Assembly (NCBI GenBank): GCA_016869215.1
Contig: VGEP01000007.1
Span: 95,586 to 159,585 of the forward strand
Length of the DNA stretch: 64,000 nucleotides
Origin: Alphaproteobacteria bacterium
GTDB lineage: Bacteria > Pseudomonadota > Alphaproteobacteria > Rhizobiales > Xanthobacteraceae
Direction of reading: 5' to 3'
Shown: positions 26,090 through 35,188 of the stretch, in pieces
Position numbering within the stretch: position 1 is the first letter of the stretch
Layout: each line of letters starts with the position of its first letter
Notes under the pieces: generated by a model
What the model was told of the DNA's origin: nothing
Database searches by the model: none
What the model saw: the letters and a program-made list of their open reading frames with translations, nothing else
Translations under genes and position numbers: made by a program

Positions 26090-27271
26090 GTGAACGATCG
26101 CGTCCTCATTGCCGGAGCCGGTCCCGTCGGCCTCGTCGCCGCGGCCCACCTCGCACGCGGCGGCGTGCCGGTGACGGTGTTCGAGGAAGGCGCGGACTTG
26201 AGCGAGGAGTCGCGCGCCTCGACCTTCCATCCACCGACGCTCGACATGCTGGACGATCTGGGGGCGGCCAAGCCCCTGATTGTGCAGGGGCTGATCGCTC
26301 CGGCGTTCCAGTACCGGACCAAGAAGCACGGGCTCTTGGCTCAGTTCGACTTCGACGCCATTGCCGACGCCACGCGGCATCCGTACCGCGTGCAATGCGA
26401 GCAGTCGAAGCTGACGCGCATTCTGGCCGACGGGCTGCGCGGCAATCCCTGCTTCGATTTGCAGTTCGATGCCCGCGTTACCGGCCTCAAGCAGGACGGC
26501 GCAGGCGTCGAGGTCACGCTCGACCGGCGCGGCGCCAGCGAGACGCACCGCGGCCGCTACCTGATCGGCGCCGACGGCGCGAGTTCGGTGGTGCGGCGCG
26601 CGCTCGGCGTCGAGTTCGAGGGCTTCACCTGGCCGGACCGGCTGCTGGTGGTGTCGACGCCGTTCGATTTCCACGCGGTCATCCCGGGCCTGACCGCGGT
26701 CAACTACGTGGCCGATCCGGAGCGCTGGTACTTTCTGCTGCAAATCCCCGGCCTGTGGCGGGTAATGTTCCTGGTCAACGAGGACGCCTCCGACGAGCGG
26801 GTGCAGACCCGCGAGTTCGCGCAGTCGCTGATGGCGGGCGTCATCCCCGGCATCTCCAACTACGAGATCGACCACATCACGCTCTACAAGGTGCACCAGC
26901 GCGTGGCCAAGTCGTTCCGCGAAGGCCGTGCCTTCCTGATCGGCGACGCCGCCCACATCAACAACCCGCTCGGCGGCATGGGCATGAACGGCGGCATCCA
27001 CGACGCGGTCAACCTCGCGGCGCGGCTATGCGCGGTCTGGCGCGGCGAGAAGCCGGAGGCGGAGCTCGGCCGCTACGACAAGCAGCGCCGCCTCGTGACG
27101 CTCGAATACATCCAGAAGACCACGATCCAGAACAAGAAGAACCTTGAATCGTCCGGCGACGAGTTCCGCCAGAACCTGCTCGCGATCAAGGCCGATCCGG
27201 CGCGCACGCGCGAATATCTTTTGCGCGTGTCGATGATCGCGAGCCTCGCCCGCGCCGAGGAACTCGGATAG
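26090..27271 (+). CDS. FAD-dependent aromatic-type monooxygenase
   Basis: 393-residue class A flavoprotein hydroxylase. N-terminal dinucleotide fold VLIAGAGPVGLVAAAHLARG, the middle GRYLIGADGASSVVR (DG motif) and the GRAFLIGDAAHINNPLGGMG motif that binds the FAD ribityl chain. A GTG start is chosen because the Rossmann strand begins two residues later; a much longer in-frame extension overlaps the Bug gene and is rejected. Family members hydroxylate phenolic acids such as 3-(3-hydroxyphenyl)propionate. Substrate unknown. Confidence 0.9.
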   Translation: MNDRVLIAGAGPVGLVAAAHLARGGVPVTVFEEGADLSEESRASTFHPPTLDMLDDLGAAKPLIVQGLIAPAFQYRTKKHGLLAQFDFDAIADATRHPYRVQCEQSKLTRILADGLRGNPCFDLQFDARVTGLKQDGAGVEVTLDRRGASETHRGRYLIGADGASSVVRRALGVEFEGFTWPDRLLVVSTPFDFHAVIPGLTAVNYVADPERWYFLLQIPGLWRVMFLVNEDASDERVQTREFAQSLMAGVIPGISNYEIDHITLYKVHQRVAKSFREGRAFLIGDAAHINNPLGGMGMNGGIHDAVNLAARLCAVWRGEKPEAELGRYDKQRRLVTLEYIQKTTIQNKKNLESSGDEFRQNLLAIKADPARTREYLLRVSMIASLARAEELG

Positions 27272-27406
27272 GCCGCGTTCGCAACGAGCGCTTTTCACTT
27301 GCCGCGCGCGGGGAATTGTCCGTGCAAGTGTTGCGGCTTTGCACACACTGCGAACGATGTCATCGGTACGCAGCATTGCCATTGCATATCGAGTTGATGG
27401 AACCGG

Positions 27407-27430
27407 ACGAATCAGCGTTCATGGATTCGT
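27407..27430. promoter_or_regulatory. GANTC-bearing inverted repeat upstream of mipZ
   Basis: Perfect 7-bp arms ACGAATC (27407-27413) and GATTCGT (27424-27430). Each arm contains a GANTC site (GAATC, GATTC), the methylation target of the cell-cycle methyltransferase CcrM. The site lies 36-59 bases before the mipZ ATG. Confidence 0.5.
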
Positions 27431-27465
27431 TACCGGACAACACGCGGAAATTCGGAGAGGGCACC

Positions 27466-28344
27466 ATGTCTCCAGCTGAGACGGGTTTGGGAGGGCGTGC
27501 GCGCGTGATCGTTGTCGCCAACGAGAAAGGCGGTTCCGGAAAATCCACGGTCGCGATGCATGTCGCGATCGCGTTGATCAAGCGCGGTCTGCGCGCCGCG
27601 ACCGTCGATCTCGATTCCCGGCAGCGCAGCCTGAGCCGCACTATCGAGAACCGGCAGGCCTGGGCCGGGCGCGTCGGGCGCAATTTGGAGATTCCCGGGC
27701 ACATCTGCTTCGACGGGCAGATCGACTATCCCAGCGCGGCCGGCCACGTGACCGCCGACCAGGTTCTGGCCGACACGATCGAGACGCTGATGCCGACCTA
27801 CGACTGCATCGTGATCGACACGCCGGGCCACGACGGCGGCCCGATGCGGCAGGCGCATGCGCTCGCCGACTTGCTGATCACGCCGCTCAACGACAGCTTC
27901 GTCAATCTCGACGCGCTGGGATCGTTCGACGCCGAAACGCTCGGTGTCACCGGGCTGGGCCACTACGCCGCGACGGTGGACGAGGCGCGCGGCCGGCGGA
28001 TCGCCGCGGGCCGGCAACCGGCCGACTGGATCGTGCTGCGCAACCGCCTGTCGATGACGGCCTCGCGCAACAAGAGGCAGGTCGACGCGGGGCTGCGGGC
28101 GCTCTCGGCCGCGCTCGGCTTCCGCTACGTCGAAGGGCTCGCGGAGCGCGTGGTGTACCGCGAGTTCTTCCTGCGCGGCCTGACCGCGCTGGACGATCTC
28201 GACGAGGCCACCATCGGCGCGCGGCCGACCATGTCGCATGTCACGGCGCGGCAGGAGGTGGAGCAGCTTTTGGCGGCGCTGAACCTGGAGGGCACTACGG
28301 GCTTATCCGCACCGGCCGAAGAGCGCGCACGCGACGCGGCTTAG
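27466..28344 (+). CDS. mipZ: Division-site positioning ATPase MipZ
   Basis: 292-residue ParA-type P-loop ATPase. Deviant Walker A NEKGGSGKSTVAMHVAIAL, then DLDSRQRSLSRTIENR and DCIVIDTPGHDGG, and the MipZ-specific C-terminal region (RNRLSMTASRNKRQVDAGL). In Caulobacter and relatives MipZ binds ParB at the origin and inhibits FtsZ polymerisation near the poles. The start is set by GGAGAGG before the ATG; upstream in-frame codons have no ribosome site. It is a single gene between a catabolic operon and a REP-like repeat. Confidence 0.93.
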   Translation: MSPAETGLGGRARVIVVANEKGGSGKSTVAMHVAIALIKRGLRAATVDLDSRQRSLSRTIENRQAWAGRVGRNLEIPGHICFDGQIDYPSAAGHVTADQVLADTIETLMPTYDCIVIDTPGHDGGPMRQAHALADLLITPLNDSFVNLDALGSFDAETLGVTGLGHYAATVDEARGRRIAAGRQPADWIVLRNRLSMTASRNKRQVDAGLRALSAALGFRYVEGLAERVVYREFFLRGLTALDDLDEATIGARPTMSHVTARQEVEQLLAALNLEGTTGLSAPAEERARDAA

Positions 28345-28378
28345 AGCACACAGCGTTTGAGTCGATCATCGCCACATC

Positions 28379-28409
28379 CGCTCATTCCCGCTTTCGCGGG
28401 GACGAGCGG
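28379..28409. repeat. REP-like palindrome, class A (half element)
   Basis: CGCTCATTCCCGCTTTCGCGGGGACGAGCG matches one half of the repeat at 3118-3222. It lies between the mipZ stop and the convergent PatB gene and could serve as terminator. Confidence 0.55.
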
Positions 28410-28418
28410 ATGCCCGGG

Positions 28419-29600
28419 TCACCGCCGCAAGTCGGAGAAGGCGTCTTCCAGCCGGCCGAGTGCCTCGTTGAGCAGCGACCGCGGCAGCGCGAAGTTGAAG
28501 CGCAGCCAGCCCTCGCCGCCCGGCCCGAACTGCGGACCGGGGCTGGCGTAGATGCGCGCACGCTTGGCGACGCGGGCGGACACCTCGTCCGCCGAAAGCC
28601 CCGTTCGCGAGAAGTCGACCCACGCCAGATAGGTGGCGTCGAGCCGCATCGAGCGCGCACCCGGCGCCGCGGCCTCGATCCGGGCGTCGAACAGGTCGCG
28701 GCTCTTCTGAAGATACGGAACGAGCGCGTCGAGCCAGGCCTCGCCGGTGCGCCACGCCGCTTCCGTCGCGATCATGCCGAACCGATTGTAGGAGCCAAGC
28801 CCGCTCGCCATGATCCGCGCATCGAGGCGCTTCTTGATGTCCTTGTTGGCCGTGAAGCACGCGCCGACGTGGGCGCCCGCGAGATTGAAGGTCTTGGTCG
28901 CAGCGACGCAGGTGACGAGACGATCGGCGACCTCGGGCGCGGCGGTCAGCGTCGGGACGTGCTTGCGGCCCGCAAACACCAGGTCGTTGTGGATCTCGTC
29001 GGAGACCAGGATCAGATCGCGCTCGATGCAAATCGCGGCCAGCGCGCGAAGCTCGTCCGCGGACCAGACGTTGCCGCCCGGGTTGTGAGGGCTGCACAGG
29101 AACACGACCTTGCTGCGCGGCGTGAGCGCCTTGCGGAGCGCGTCGAGGTCCATGACATAGCGGCCGTTCCGCTCCACGAGCTGCGCGTCGAGGATTTTCC
29201 GGTTGTTGGAGACGATGATGCGGCGGAAGGCGTGATAGGCGGGCGGGAACACCACGACCTCGTCGCCCGGCTCGCTGACCGCCTGGAGAATGAGACCCAG
29301 GCCAGACACGATGCCGGGCGTGGGCGATACCCAGGCCGGATCGACTTTGAGCCCGTGCCGCCGTCCGACCCACTCCGCCATCGCCGCAGCCCAGCTTCCG
29401 GTGTCGGCGTAATAGCCGTGGACGCCGCGCGCGACCTCCGCCGTCAGCGCCTGCGTCACGCCGGGGGGCGCCGCGAAGTCCATGTCGGCGACCCACATCG
29501 GGATCGCGTCCGGCGCGTCGATGCCGGAGAGCGCCGCCATCTTGTCCCACTTGGACGAATGCGTGCCGCGGCGCTCGATGACGCGGTCGAAGTCGAACAT
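28419..29600 (-). CDS. PatB/MalY-type aminotransferase (probable C-S lyase)
   Basis: 393-residue fold-type I PLP enzyme. It begins MFDFDRVIERRGTHSSKWDK, the typical MalY/PatB start, with PMWVADMDFAAPP next; the PLP lysine is in VAATKTFNLAG and the phosphate Arg region in GWLRFNFALP. Family members are cystathionine beta-lyases or aminotransferases. A very long in-frame extension into the TRAP gene is spurious. It is 74 bp after dctM; co-transcription with the TRAP genes is possible. Confidence 0.9.
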   Translation of the reverse strand: MFDFDRVIERRGTHSSKWDKMAALSGIDAPDAIPMWVADMDFAAPPGVTQALTAEVARGVHGYYADTGSWAAAMAEWVGRRHGLKVDPAWVSPTPGIVSGLGLILQAVSEPGDEVVVFPPAYHAFRRIIVSNNRKILDAQLVERNGRYVMDLDALRKALTPRSKVVFLCSPHNPGGNVWSADELRALAAICIERDLILVSDEIHNDLVFAGRKHVPTLTAAPEVADRLVTCVAATKTFNLAGAHVGACFTANKDIKKRLDARIMASGLGSYNRFGMIATEAAWRTGEAWLDALVPYLQKSRDLFDARIEAAAPGARSMRLDATYLAWVDFSRTGLSADEVSARVAKRARIYASPGPQFGPGGEGWLRFNFALPRSLLNEALGRLEDAFSDLRR

Positions 29601-29674
29601 GGGATTTGGCTCCAGGTGCGGATGGCGGCGCGAACGCCATTGATGGTGGCAGTGCCGCGGCCGGTCAAGCGGCC

Positions 29675-30994
29675 TCAGCCGCCCAACAGGCGCGGCAGCC
29701 ATGTCGCCAGCGGCGGGAAAGCGAACACCAGCGCCAGCGCGAACAGGCCGAAGCCGACGTAGGGCCAGGCGGCGCGGAACACGTCCGACATGGCGACCGA
29801 GGGCGGCGCCACGCCCTTCATGGTGAACAGCAGCAGCCCGAACGGCGGCGTCAGCAGGCCGAGCTGCATGCAGATCAGGAACATCACCCCGAACCAGACC
29901 GGGTCGACGCCGAGCTGCGAGACGAGCGGCATGAAGAACGGCAGCGTGATCAGCATCATCGACACCTGATCGACGAAGCAACCGAGGAAAATCAGGATCG
30001 CCATCATGCCGCCAAGCACCGCAGTCGAAGACAGGCCCTGCGCCGTGACCAGGCCGACGATGCTGTTGGTCGCGCCGGAGAAGCTCAACACCTGCGCGAA
30101 GGTGGTGGCGCCGACGATGATGAACAGGATGGTGCCGGAGACCGCGACCGTGCCGAGCAGTGCCTTCATCAGATTGGCCGGCGTCAGGCTGCGGTAGAGC
30201 GCGGCGGCGGCGATGGTGCCGGCGGCGCCGAGCGCCGCGGCCTCGGTCGGCGTCGCCCAGCCCGCGGTCATCGCGCCGACCACCACGGCAAAGATCAGCA
30301 CCAGCGGCAGCACATGGACGAGGAACGGCGTCCAGCGCGCGAATCCCGTGGCGGCGTGCGTGAGCGGTTCGTCGGGCGCGAGCGCGGGATTGAGCCAGGC
30401 GCGCAGCACGATATAGCCGACGAACAGCGCGGCAAGCATCAGCCCCGGCACGATGCCGCCGATCAGCAGGCCGGAGATCGAGATGCCGGCGAGGCTGCCG
30501 AGCAGCACGGCGAGCGCCGACGGCGGGATCAGCATGTCGACGCCGCCGATGCCGACGATCGGCCCCATGGCGAGGCGCTTGTCGTAGCCGCGCGCCAGCA
30601 TGGTCGGCAGCAATAGGCTGCCGAGCAGCGCGGTGGTCGCGATGGTGGAACCCGAAATCGCGGAGAACACCGTGCCCGCGACGATAGCGATCACCGACAG
30701 CCGGCCAGGCACGCGGCGGATCAGCAGCGCAAAGGCGTCGATGGCCTTGAGCGCAACGCCTGAGTGGAACAGCACCTCGCCCATCAGCACGAAGAACGGG
30801 ATCGGCGTCAGCGAGAAGCTGGTCACGGATTGCACGGCGTTGCGCGCGAGCTGCGTCAGGCCCTGCTCGCCGCCGAGGAAGATCAGCGCGCCGACGATGT
30901 TGACCGCGAGGAAGCCGAACGCGACCGGCAGGCCGAGGCCCATCAGCGCGACGAGACCGCCGAACAGGATCAACGAAGCTTCGATCCAGGTCAT
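29675..30994 (-). CDS. dctM: TRAP transporter large permease (DctM)
   Basis: 439-residue inner-membrane protein with about twelve helices, the ion-coupled translocation subunit of a tripartite ATP-independent transporter. Family marks are FFVLMGEVLFHSGVALKAID, GGVDMLIPPSALAVLLGSLAG and GLLTPPFGLLLFTMKGVAP. The start at MTWIEASLILFGG is preferred; the in-frame extension upstream is non-family. Acts with DctQ and DctP encoded upstream on the same strand. Confidence 0.93.
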   Translation of the reverse strand: MTWIEASLILFGGLVALMGLGLPVAFGFLAVNIVGALIFLGGEQGLTQLARNAVQSVTSFSLTPIPFFVLMGEVLFHSGVALKAIDAFALLIRRVPGRLSVIAIVAGTVFSAISGSTIATTALLGSLLLPTMLARGYDKRLAMGPIVGIGGVDMLIPPSALAVLLGSLAGISISGLLIGGIVPGLMLAALFVGYIVLRAWLNPALAPDEPLTHAATGFARWTPFLVHVLPLVLIFAVVVGAMTAGWATPTEAAALGAAGTIAAAALYRSLTPANLMKALLGTVAVSGTILFIIVGATTFAQVLSFSGATNSIVGLVTAQGLSSTAVLGGMMAILIFLGCFVDQVSMMLITLPFFMPLVSQLGVDPVWFGVMFLICMQLGLLTPPFGLLLFTMKGVAPPSVAMSDVFRAAWPYVGFGLFALALVFAFPPLATWLPRLLGG

Positions 30995-31033
30995 GGGGGC
31001 GCACCTGGAATTCGGCCGGGCCACGCGCACTCT

Positions 31034-31152
31034 TCACCCCTCCCCCTTGCGGGGAGGGGTCGGGGGTGGGTGTCGCCGCATTCGAAGTGCAGCGCATCGA
31101 CTTCACCAAACCAAACGCCCCCCCTCCCTAACCCTCCCCCGCAAGGGGGGAG
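31034..31152. repeat. Inverted C-rich/G-rich repeat
   Basis: CCCCTCCCCCTTGCGGGGAGGGG and, about 90 bases on, CCCTCCCCCGCAAGGGGGGAGGG: two hairpins of a common intergenic repeat lying between dctM and dctQ. A related repeat sits at 36875-37013. Confidence 0.55.
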
Positions 31153-31189
31153 GGAACAGGGCGTGCTTGTGGCCGCGTTTCGCATCCCC

Positions 31190-31705
31190 CTACCCCACCG
31201 ACGTCGCCTCGATGCGGCGGCTGCGCGGGCCGCGCATCAGGCGCTCGAAGCGGAACGCGAACTCGATCGCGAGCAACGCAAAGCAGACCGGCAGCGGCGC
31301 GAGCAGCCACCATTCCGGAAACACCAGGTTCTTGATGGTGATCGAGCCCTGCAGCGCGCTGTCGACGGTCATCTTCGTGCCGTAGCGCATGATGATGAGG
31401 CAGACGACGAACCCCACGACGTCGGCCAGCGCCTCCATGGCGAAGGCCACACGCGAAGGCACGAACGTCAGCACGAGATCGAGCCTCACATGCTGACCGC
31501 GGCGCAGGATCCAGGGCGCGGCGAGCAGCGTGATGGCGTAGAGCGCGTATTCGGTGACTTCGTTGGCCCAGGGAAAGCCGGTGCGCGTGACGTTGCGCAG
31601 CACGATGTCGGCGGACACCAGCACGACCATCGCCAGCAGCGTGAGGGCTGCGGCGGCGGCAAGCGCGTCGAGCAGGCGGCCGAAGGCGGAAGAGAGGCGG
31701 GTCAT
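31190..31705 (-). CDS. dctQ: TRAP transporter small permease (DctQ)
   Basis: 171-residue inner-membrane subunit with four helices. The pattern ADIVLRNVTRTGFPWANEVTEY is the DctQ signature (shown here slightly over one helix and loop as VLRNVTRTGFPWANEV). The start MTRLSSAFGRLLDAL is preferred over an upstream start that falls in the class B repeat. It connects DctM with the periplasmic receptor. The gap to dctM (195 bp) is occupied by repeat DNA. Confidence 0.9.
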   Translation of the reverse strand: MTRLSSAFGRLLDALAAAAALTLLAMVVLVSADIVLRNVTRTGFPWANEVTEYALYAITLLAAPWILRRGQHVRLDLVLTFVPSRVAFAMEALADVVGFVVCLIIMRYGTKMTVDSALQGSITIKNLVFPEWWLLAPLPVCFALLAIEFAFRFERLMRGPRSRRIEATSVG

Positions 31706-31727
31706 GAGCACCACGAAATGACGCCTC

Positions 31728-31869
31728 GTGTCCCGGGCGCAGCGCACCACTTCGTGCTGCGCTGCAGACCCGGGACCCCGATCTCATTTCTCTTACTTCG
31801 AAAAACCGGGGTCCCGGATCAGCGGCGCACCATTTCGCTTCGCTTCATGCTGCGCCGCATCCGGGACAC
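31728..31869. repeat. Long palindromic intergenic repeat, class B (copy 2)
   Basis: GTGTCCCGG (31728-31736) to CCGGGACAC (31861-31869), with inner CCCGGGACCCC / GGGGTCCCGG, the same layout as the copy at 13933-14083. It separates dctP from dctQ. Confidence 0.65.
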
Positions 31870-31879
31870 GCACCCAACG

Positions 31880-32842
31880 TTAATTCCCCGCCAGTTGCCG
31901 CAGCTTCGGCGCGGTTTGCGGCGCGCGCTTGATCACCGAGGCCCAGGCGACGTCGTTGGCGGTCTTCAGGAACCGCTGGCTTTCGGCCGGCCCGAAGTCG
32001 AGCGCCTGGATGTTGGCCTTGGCCTGGCGCTCGCGCTCGGCCTTCACGATCCCGGCGTTCTCCGCGTCGAGGCCCTCGAGCCAGAGCGCGGCGTCGTTCA
32101 GCACCTTGCGCTGCGCGTTGGAGAGCCCCTTCCAGACGTCGAGGTTGACCAGCACGTTGACCTCGACGCTGTAGAACGCAGGCTCGACGCGGAACTTGGT
32201 CACCTTGTCCCAGCCGAGATCGAAGATGCCCAGAATGGGCCAGCCGTAGCCGTCGACCACGCCGCGCTCCATGGCGGTATAGACCTCGCCGGGCGGGGTC
32301 GTGACGGTGGTGCCGCCGAAGGCCTCGACCATGTCCCTGTAGACCGGCGTGACGCGGATCTTCGTACCCTTAAAGTCGAGCTTGTCGATCTTTTTGTTCA
32401 GATAGATGTGGAACGGCACGTTGTGGAACTGGCGCGCCAGATACTGCGAGTTCAGCTTCTGGTTATGCAGCTCGTTGATGTAGGCCCAGGTGCCGTTCTT
32501 GCGCTGCTCGCTCATCGGCTTGGAGACGAGCTTGAAGCCGTCGGCCTCCGGCATCAGGTTGGTGTAGAAGGCGCCGGTGACGTTGGCGATGTCGACCACC
32601 TTGGTGCGGACTGCGTTGCCGACCTCGAACGGCGGCATGGCGCGCGGCCCGCCGATGTAGTTGATCTTGACCTGGCCCTTGCCGGTCTCGTTGACGCGGT
32701 CGATGAAGCGCTCGAAGTTCTTCGAGAACTGGGTCTTTTCGGCAAAGGAGGACACCGCGCGCAGCGTGACCTCCTGGGCCTGTGCGGCGGCCGCCGACAT
32801 CATCAGCGCTGCCGCAGCCATGGCGGTCGTTTTCAAGCTCAT
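31880..32842 (-). CDS. dctP: TRAP transporter substrate-binding protein (DctP)
   Basis: 320-residue periplasmic receptor. Signal peptide MSLKTTAMAAAALMMSAAAA with cleavage after AQA; core features are the Arg of KGTKIRVTPVYRDMVEAFGG that binds the substrate carboxylate and the PPGEVYTAMERGVVDGYGWP motif. The start has GGGAGAGGGGAC upstream. The GYGWP region and gene context with iorAB and aminobenzoyl-CoA genes suggest an aromatic or 2-oxo acid ligand, which is inference. Confidence 0.92.
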   Translation of the reverse strand: MSLKTTAMAAAALMMSAAAAQAQEVTLRAVSSFAEKTQFSKNFERFIDRVNETGKGQVKINYIGGPRAMPPFEVGNAVRTKVVDIANVTGAFYTNLMPEADGFKLVSKPMSEQRKNGTWAYINELHNQKLNSQYLARQFHNVPFHIYLNKKIDKLDFKGTKIRVTPVYRDMVEAFGGTTVTTPPGEVYTAMERGVVDGYGWPILGIFDLGWDKVTKFRVEPAFYSVEVNVLVNLDVWKGLSNAQRKVLNDAALWLEGLDAENAGIVKAERERQAKANIQALDFGPAESQRFLKTANDVAWASVIKRAPQTAPKLRQLAGN

Positions 32843-32888
32843 GTCCCCTCTCCCGTTGTTGTTTGGGTCCGTTCGCAACCCATGTTAT

Positions 32889-32900
32889 TTCAAGCTTGAA
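32889..32900. promoter_or_regulatory. Palindromic operator TTCAAGCTTGAA between dctP and iorA
   Basis: Perfect 12-bp palindrome in the divergent promoter region, about 47 bases from the dctP ATG and 108 from the iorA ATG. It matches the shape TTnAAGCTTnAA of the palindrome before the aminobenzoyl-CoA operon (42485-42496), suggesting the same MarR-type protein binds both. Confidence 0.55.
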
Positions 32901-33008
32901 GCATGTGCCAATGATGCGCCGATCGGCGCCAAAAGGCCCGCTTCACCCCGGATATGTAATTAGAATATAACCAGTTTCCGCAACGCCAGAAAATCGCCAA
33001 GGGATCGC

Positions 33009-35162
33009 ATGGCCGAACGCTCGTTCAAGGAAGAGGTCGAGAAGCTGAAGCTCGCCGACGGCGACGAGTTCCACGGCGAGGGCATCCTGGCCGTGACCAA
33101 GGCGCTGCTGCAGTCCGGCGTTTCGTACGTGGCCGGCTACCAGGGCGCGCCGATCTCGCATTTGATGGACGTGCTGGCCGACGCCAACGACATCCTCGAA
33201 GGCCTCGGCGTCCACTTCGAGAACTCGGCGAGCGAGGCGACGGCGGCAGCGACCTTGGCGGCGTCCGTAAACTATCCGCTGCGTGGCGCCGTCACCTTCA
33301 AGTCCACCGTCGGCACCAACGTCGCCTCCGACGCGCTCGCCAACCTTGCCTCCGGCGGCGTCACCGGCGGCGCGCTGGTGATCATCGGCGAGGACTATGG
33401 CGAAGGCTCCTCGATCATGCAGGAGCGGGTGCACGCCTTCGCCATGAAGTCGCAGATGTGGCTGATCGACCCGCGGCCCAATCTTCCCTCGATCGTGCGC
33501 GCGGTCGAGACCGCGTTCGAGCTTTCGGAAATCTCCAACACGCCGGTGATGATGGAGCTGCGCATCCGCGCCTGCCACGTCTACGGCCGCTTCAAGACCA
33601 AGACCAACAAGCGCCCCGAGTTCGGCCTGAAGGACGCGCTGGAGAATCCGCGCCGCGATCTCAGCCGCATCGCCATGCCGCCGATGACCTACGTTCACGA
33701 GAAGGACAAGTGGGAGGTGCGCTGGCCCGCAGCGGTGAAATACATCGAGGACAACAGGCTCAACGAGTTCTTCGACGGCGAGGCGAACGACATCGGCATC
33801 GTGGTGCAGGGCGGCGTGTACAACACCGCGATCCGCGCGCTGGCGCTGAACGGGCTTGCCGACGCCTTCGGCGATTCCAAGGTGCCGATCTATGTGATGA
33901 ACGTCACCTATCCGCTGGTCGACCGCGAGTTCATCCGCTTCTGCCAGGGCAAGAAGGCCATCCTCATCGTCGAGGAAGGCCAGCCCGACTACATCGAGCA
34001 GAACGTCAACACCATCCTTCGCCGCGCCGACATCCAGACCCGCGTGCATGGCAAGGACGTGCTGCCGATGGCCGGCGAATACACCGGCGGCGTGGTGCGC
34101 GAAGGCATCCGCAAGTTCATCGAGAAGGTGCGGCCGGACCTGCTTGGACCCGCCGCGCCCGTGTCCGAAATCGCGCCGGTCAACGAGCGCAAGGACAAGG
34201 CGATGGCCGCCGTCTCCGACAAGGTGCACGGCCGGCCGCCGGCGTTCTGCACCGGCTGTCCGGAACGGCCGATCTTCGCCGCAATGAAGCTGGTCGAGCG
34301 CGACCTGGGTCCGCATCACGTCTCGGCCGACATCGGCTGCCACCTGTTCTCGATCTTCCCGCCGTTCAACATCGGCGCCACCACCATGGGTTACGGCCTC
34401 GGAGCGGCAGGCGCGTCGGCGCTGAACGTCAAGGCCGGCAAGCGCGCCATCTCGATGATGGGCGACGGCGGCTTCTGGCATAACGGCCTGACCAGCGGCG
34501 TCGGCAATGCGGTGTTCAACAAGAGCGACAACGTGCTGATCGTCGTGGACAACGGCTACTCGGCCGCGACCGGCGGGCAAGACATCCCCTCCTCGTTCCA
34601 TCCGCACCACAACCGCTCGACGCAGAACACCATCGAGAAGGCGGTGCGCGGCGTCGGCGTCAATTGGGTGAAGACCATCGACCGCACCTACGACGTGGCG
34701 CTGATGCGCGACACGCTGAAGGAGGCGCTGACCACCAAGGAGGAAGGCCCGAAGGTCATTGTCGCGCATTCCGAGTGCATGCTGAACAAGCAGCGCCGCA
34801 TCCGGCCGCTGATGAAGCAGGCCGCCGACCGCGGCGAGCGCGTGGTGCGCGAGCGCTTCGGCGTCGACCACGACACCTGCACCGGCGACCACTCCTGCAT
34901 CCGGCTGTCGGGCTGCCCGTCGCTGACGATTGCGCCGAATCCCGATCCGCTGCGGCGCGAGCCGGTGACGAAGGTGATCAACTCCTGCGTCGGCTGCGGG
35001 CTTTGCGGCGAGGTGAGCCACGCCGCAGTGCTGTGCCCGTCGTTCTACCGCGCCTCGATCGTCACCAATCCCACGGGTTGGGACCGCTTCAAGGCACGCT
35101 TCCGCGCGGCGGTGATCGGCTTCTTCCAGCGCCGCATCGCGCGCAAGCTTCAGGCTGCGTGA
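33009..35162 (+). CDS. iorA: Indolepyruvate:ferredoxin oxidoreductase alpha subunit (IorA-like)
   Basis: 717-residue thiamine diphosphate enzyme. N-terminal pyrimidine-binding domain (AGYQGAPISHLMDVL), a transketolase C-like domain in the middle, a TPP domain (FCTGCPERP, then MMGDGGFWHNGLTSGVGNAV with the GDG motif) and a C-terminal ferredoxin-like region. The Fe-S segment is atypical: CTGDHSCIRLSGCP has three cysteines, followed by CVGCGLCGEVSHAAVLCP with four. It oxidises aryl-pyruvates to aryl-acetyl-CoA in known relatives. Partner iorB follows. AAGGGATC lies before the ATG. Confidence 0.9.
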   Translation: MAERSFKEEVEKLKLADGDEFHGEGILAVTKALLQSGVSYVAGYQGAPISHLMDVLADANDILEGLGVHFENSASEATAAATLAASVNYPLRGAVTFKSTVGTNVASDALANLASGGVTGGALVIIGEDYGEGSSIMQERVHAFAMKSQMWLIDPRPNLPSIVRAVETAFELSEISNTPVMMELRIRACHVYGRFKTKTNKRPEFGLKDALENPRRDLSRIAMPPMTYVHEKDKWEVRWPAAVKYIEDNRLNEFFDGEANDIGIVVQGGVYNTAIRALALNGLADAFGDSKVPIYVMNVTYPLVDREFIRFCQGKKAILIVEEGQPDYIEQNVNTILRRADIQTRVHGKDVLPMAGEYTGGVVREGIRKFIEKVRPDLLGPAAPVSEIAPVNERKDKAMAAVSDKVHGRPPAFCTGCPERPIFAAMKLVERDLGPHHVSADIGCHLFSIFPPFNIGATTMGYGLGAAGASALNVKAGKRAISMMGDGGFWHNGLTSGVGNAVFNKSDNVLIVVDNGYSAATGGQDIPSSFHPHHNRSTQNTIEKAVRGVGVNWVKTIDRTYDVALMRDTLKEALTTKEEGPKVIVAHSECMLNKQRRIRPLMKQAADRGERVVRERFGVDHDTCTGDHSCIRLSGCPSLTIAPNPDPLRREPVTKVINSCVGCGLCGEVSHAAVLCPSFYRASIVTNPTGWDRFKARFRAAVIGFFQRRIARKLQAA

Positions 35163-35188
35163 TGACGACGGACCGCCCAACACACTCG

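Noticed and set aside
28419..31109. Apparent fusion of a TRAP region with the PatB enzyme
   Set aside because: The first half reads DctM DNA in the wrong frame; the PatB start at MFDFDRVIERRG is standard and dctM is intact in its own frame.
31034..31152. Possible CRISPR-like or direct repeat array
   Set aside because: Only two inverted hairpin copies with no regular spacers; an intergenic palindromic repeat explains it.
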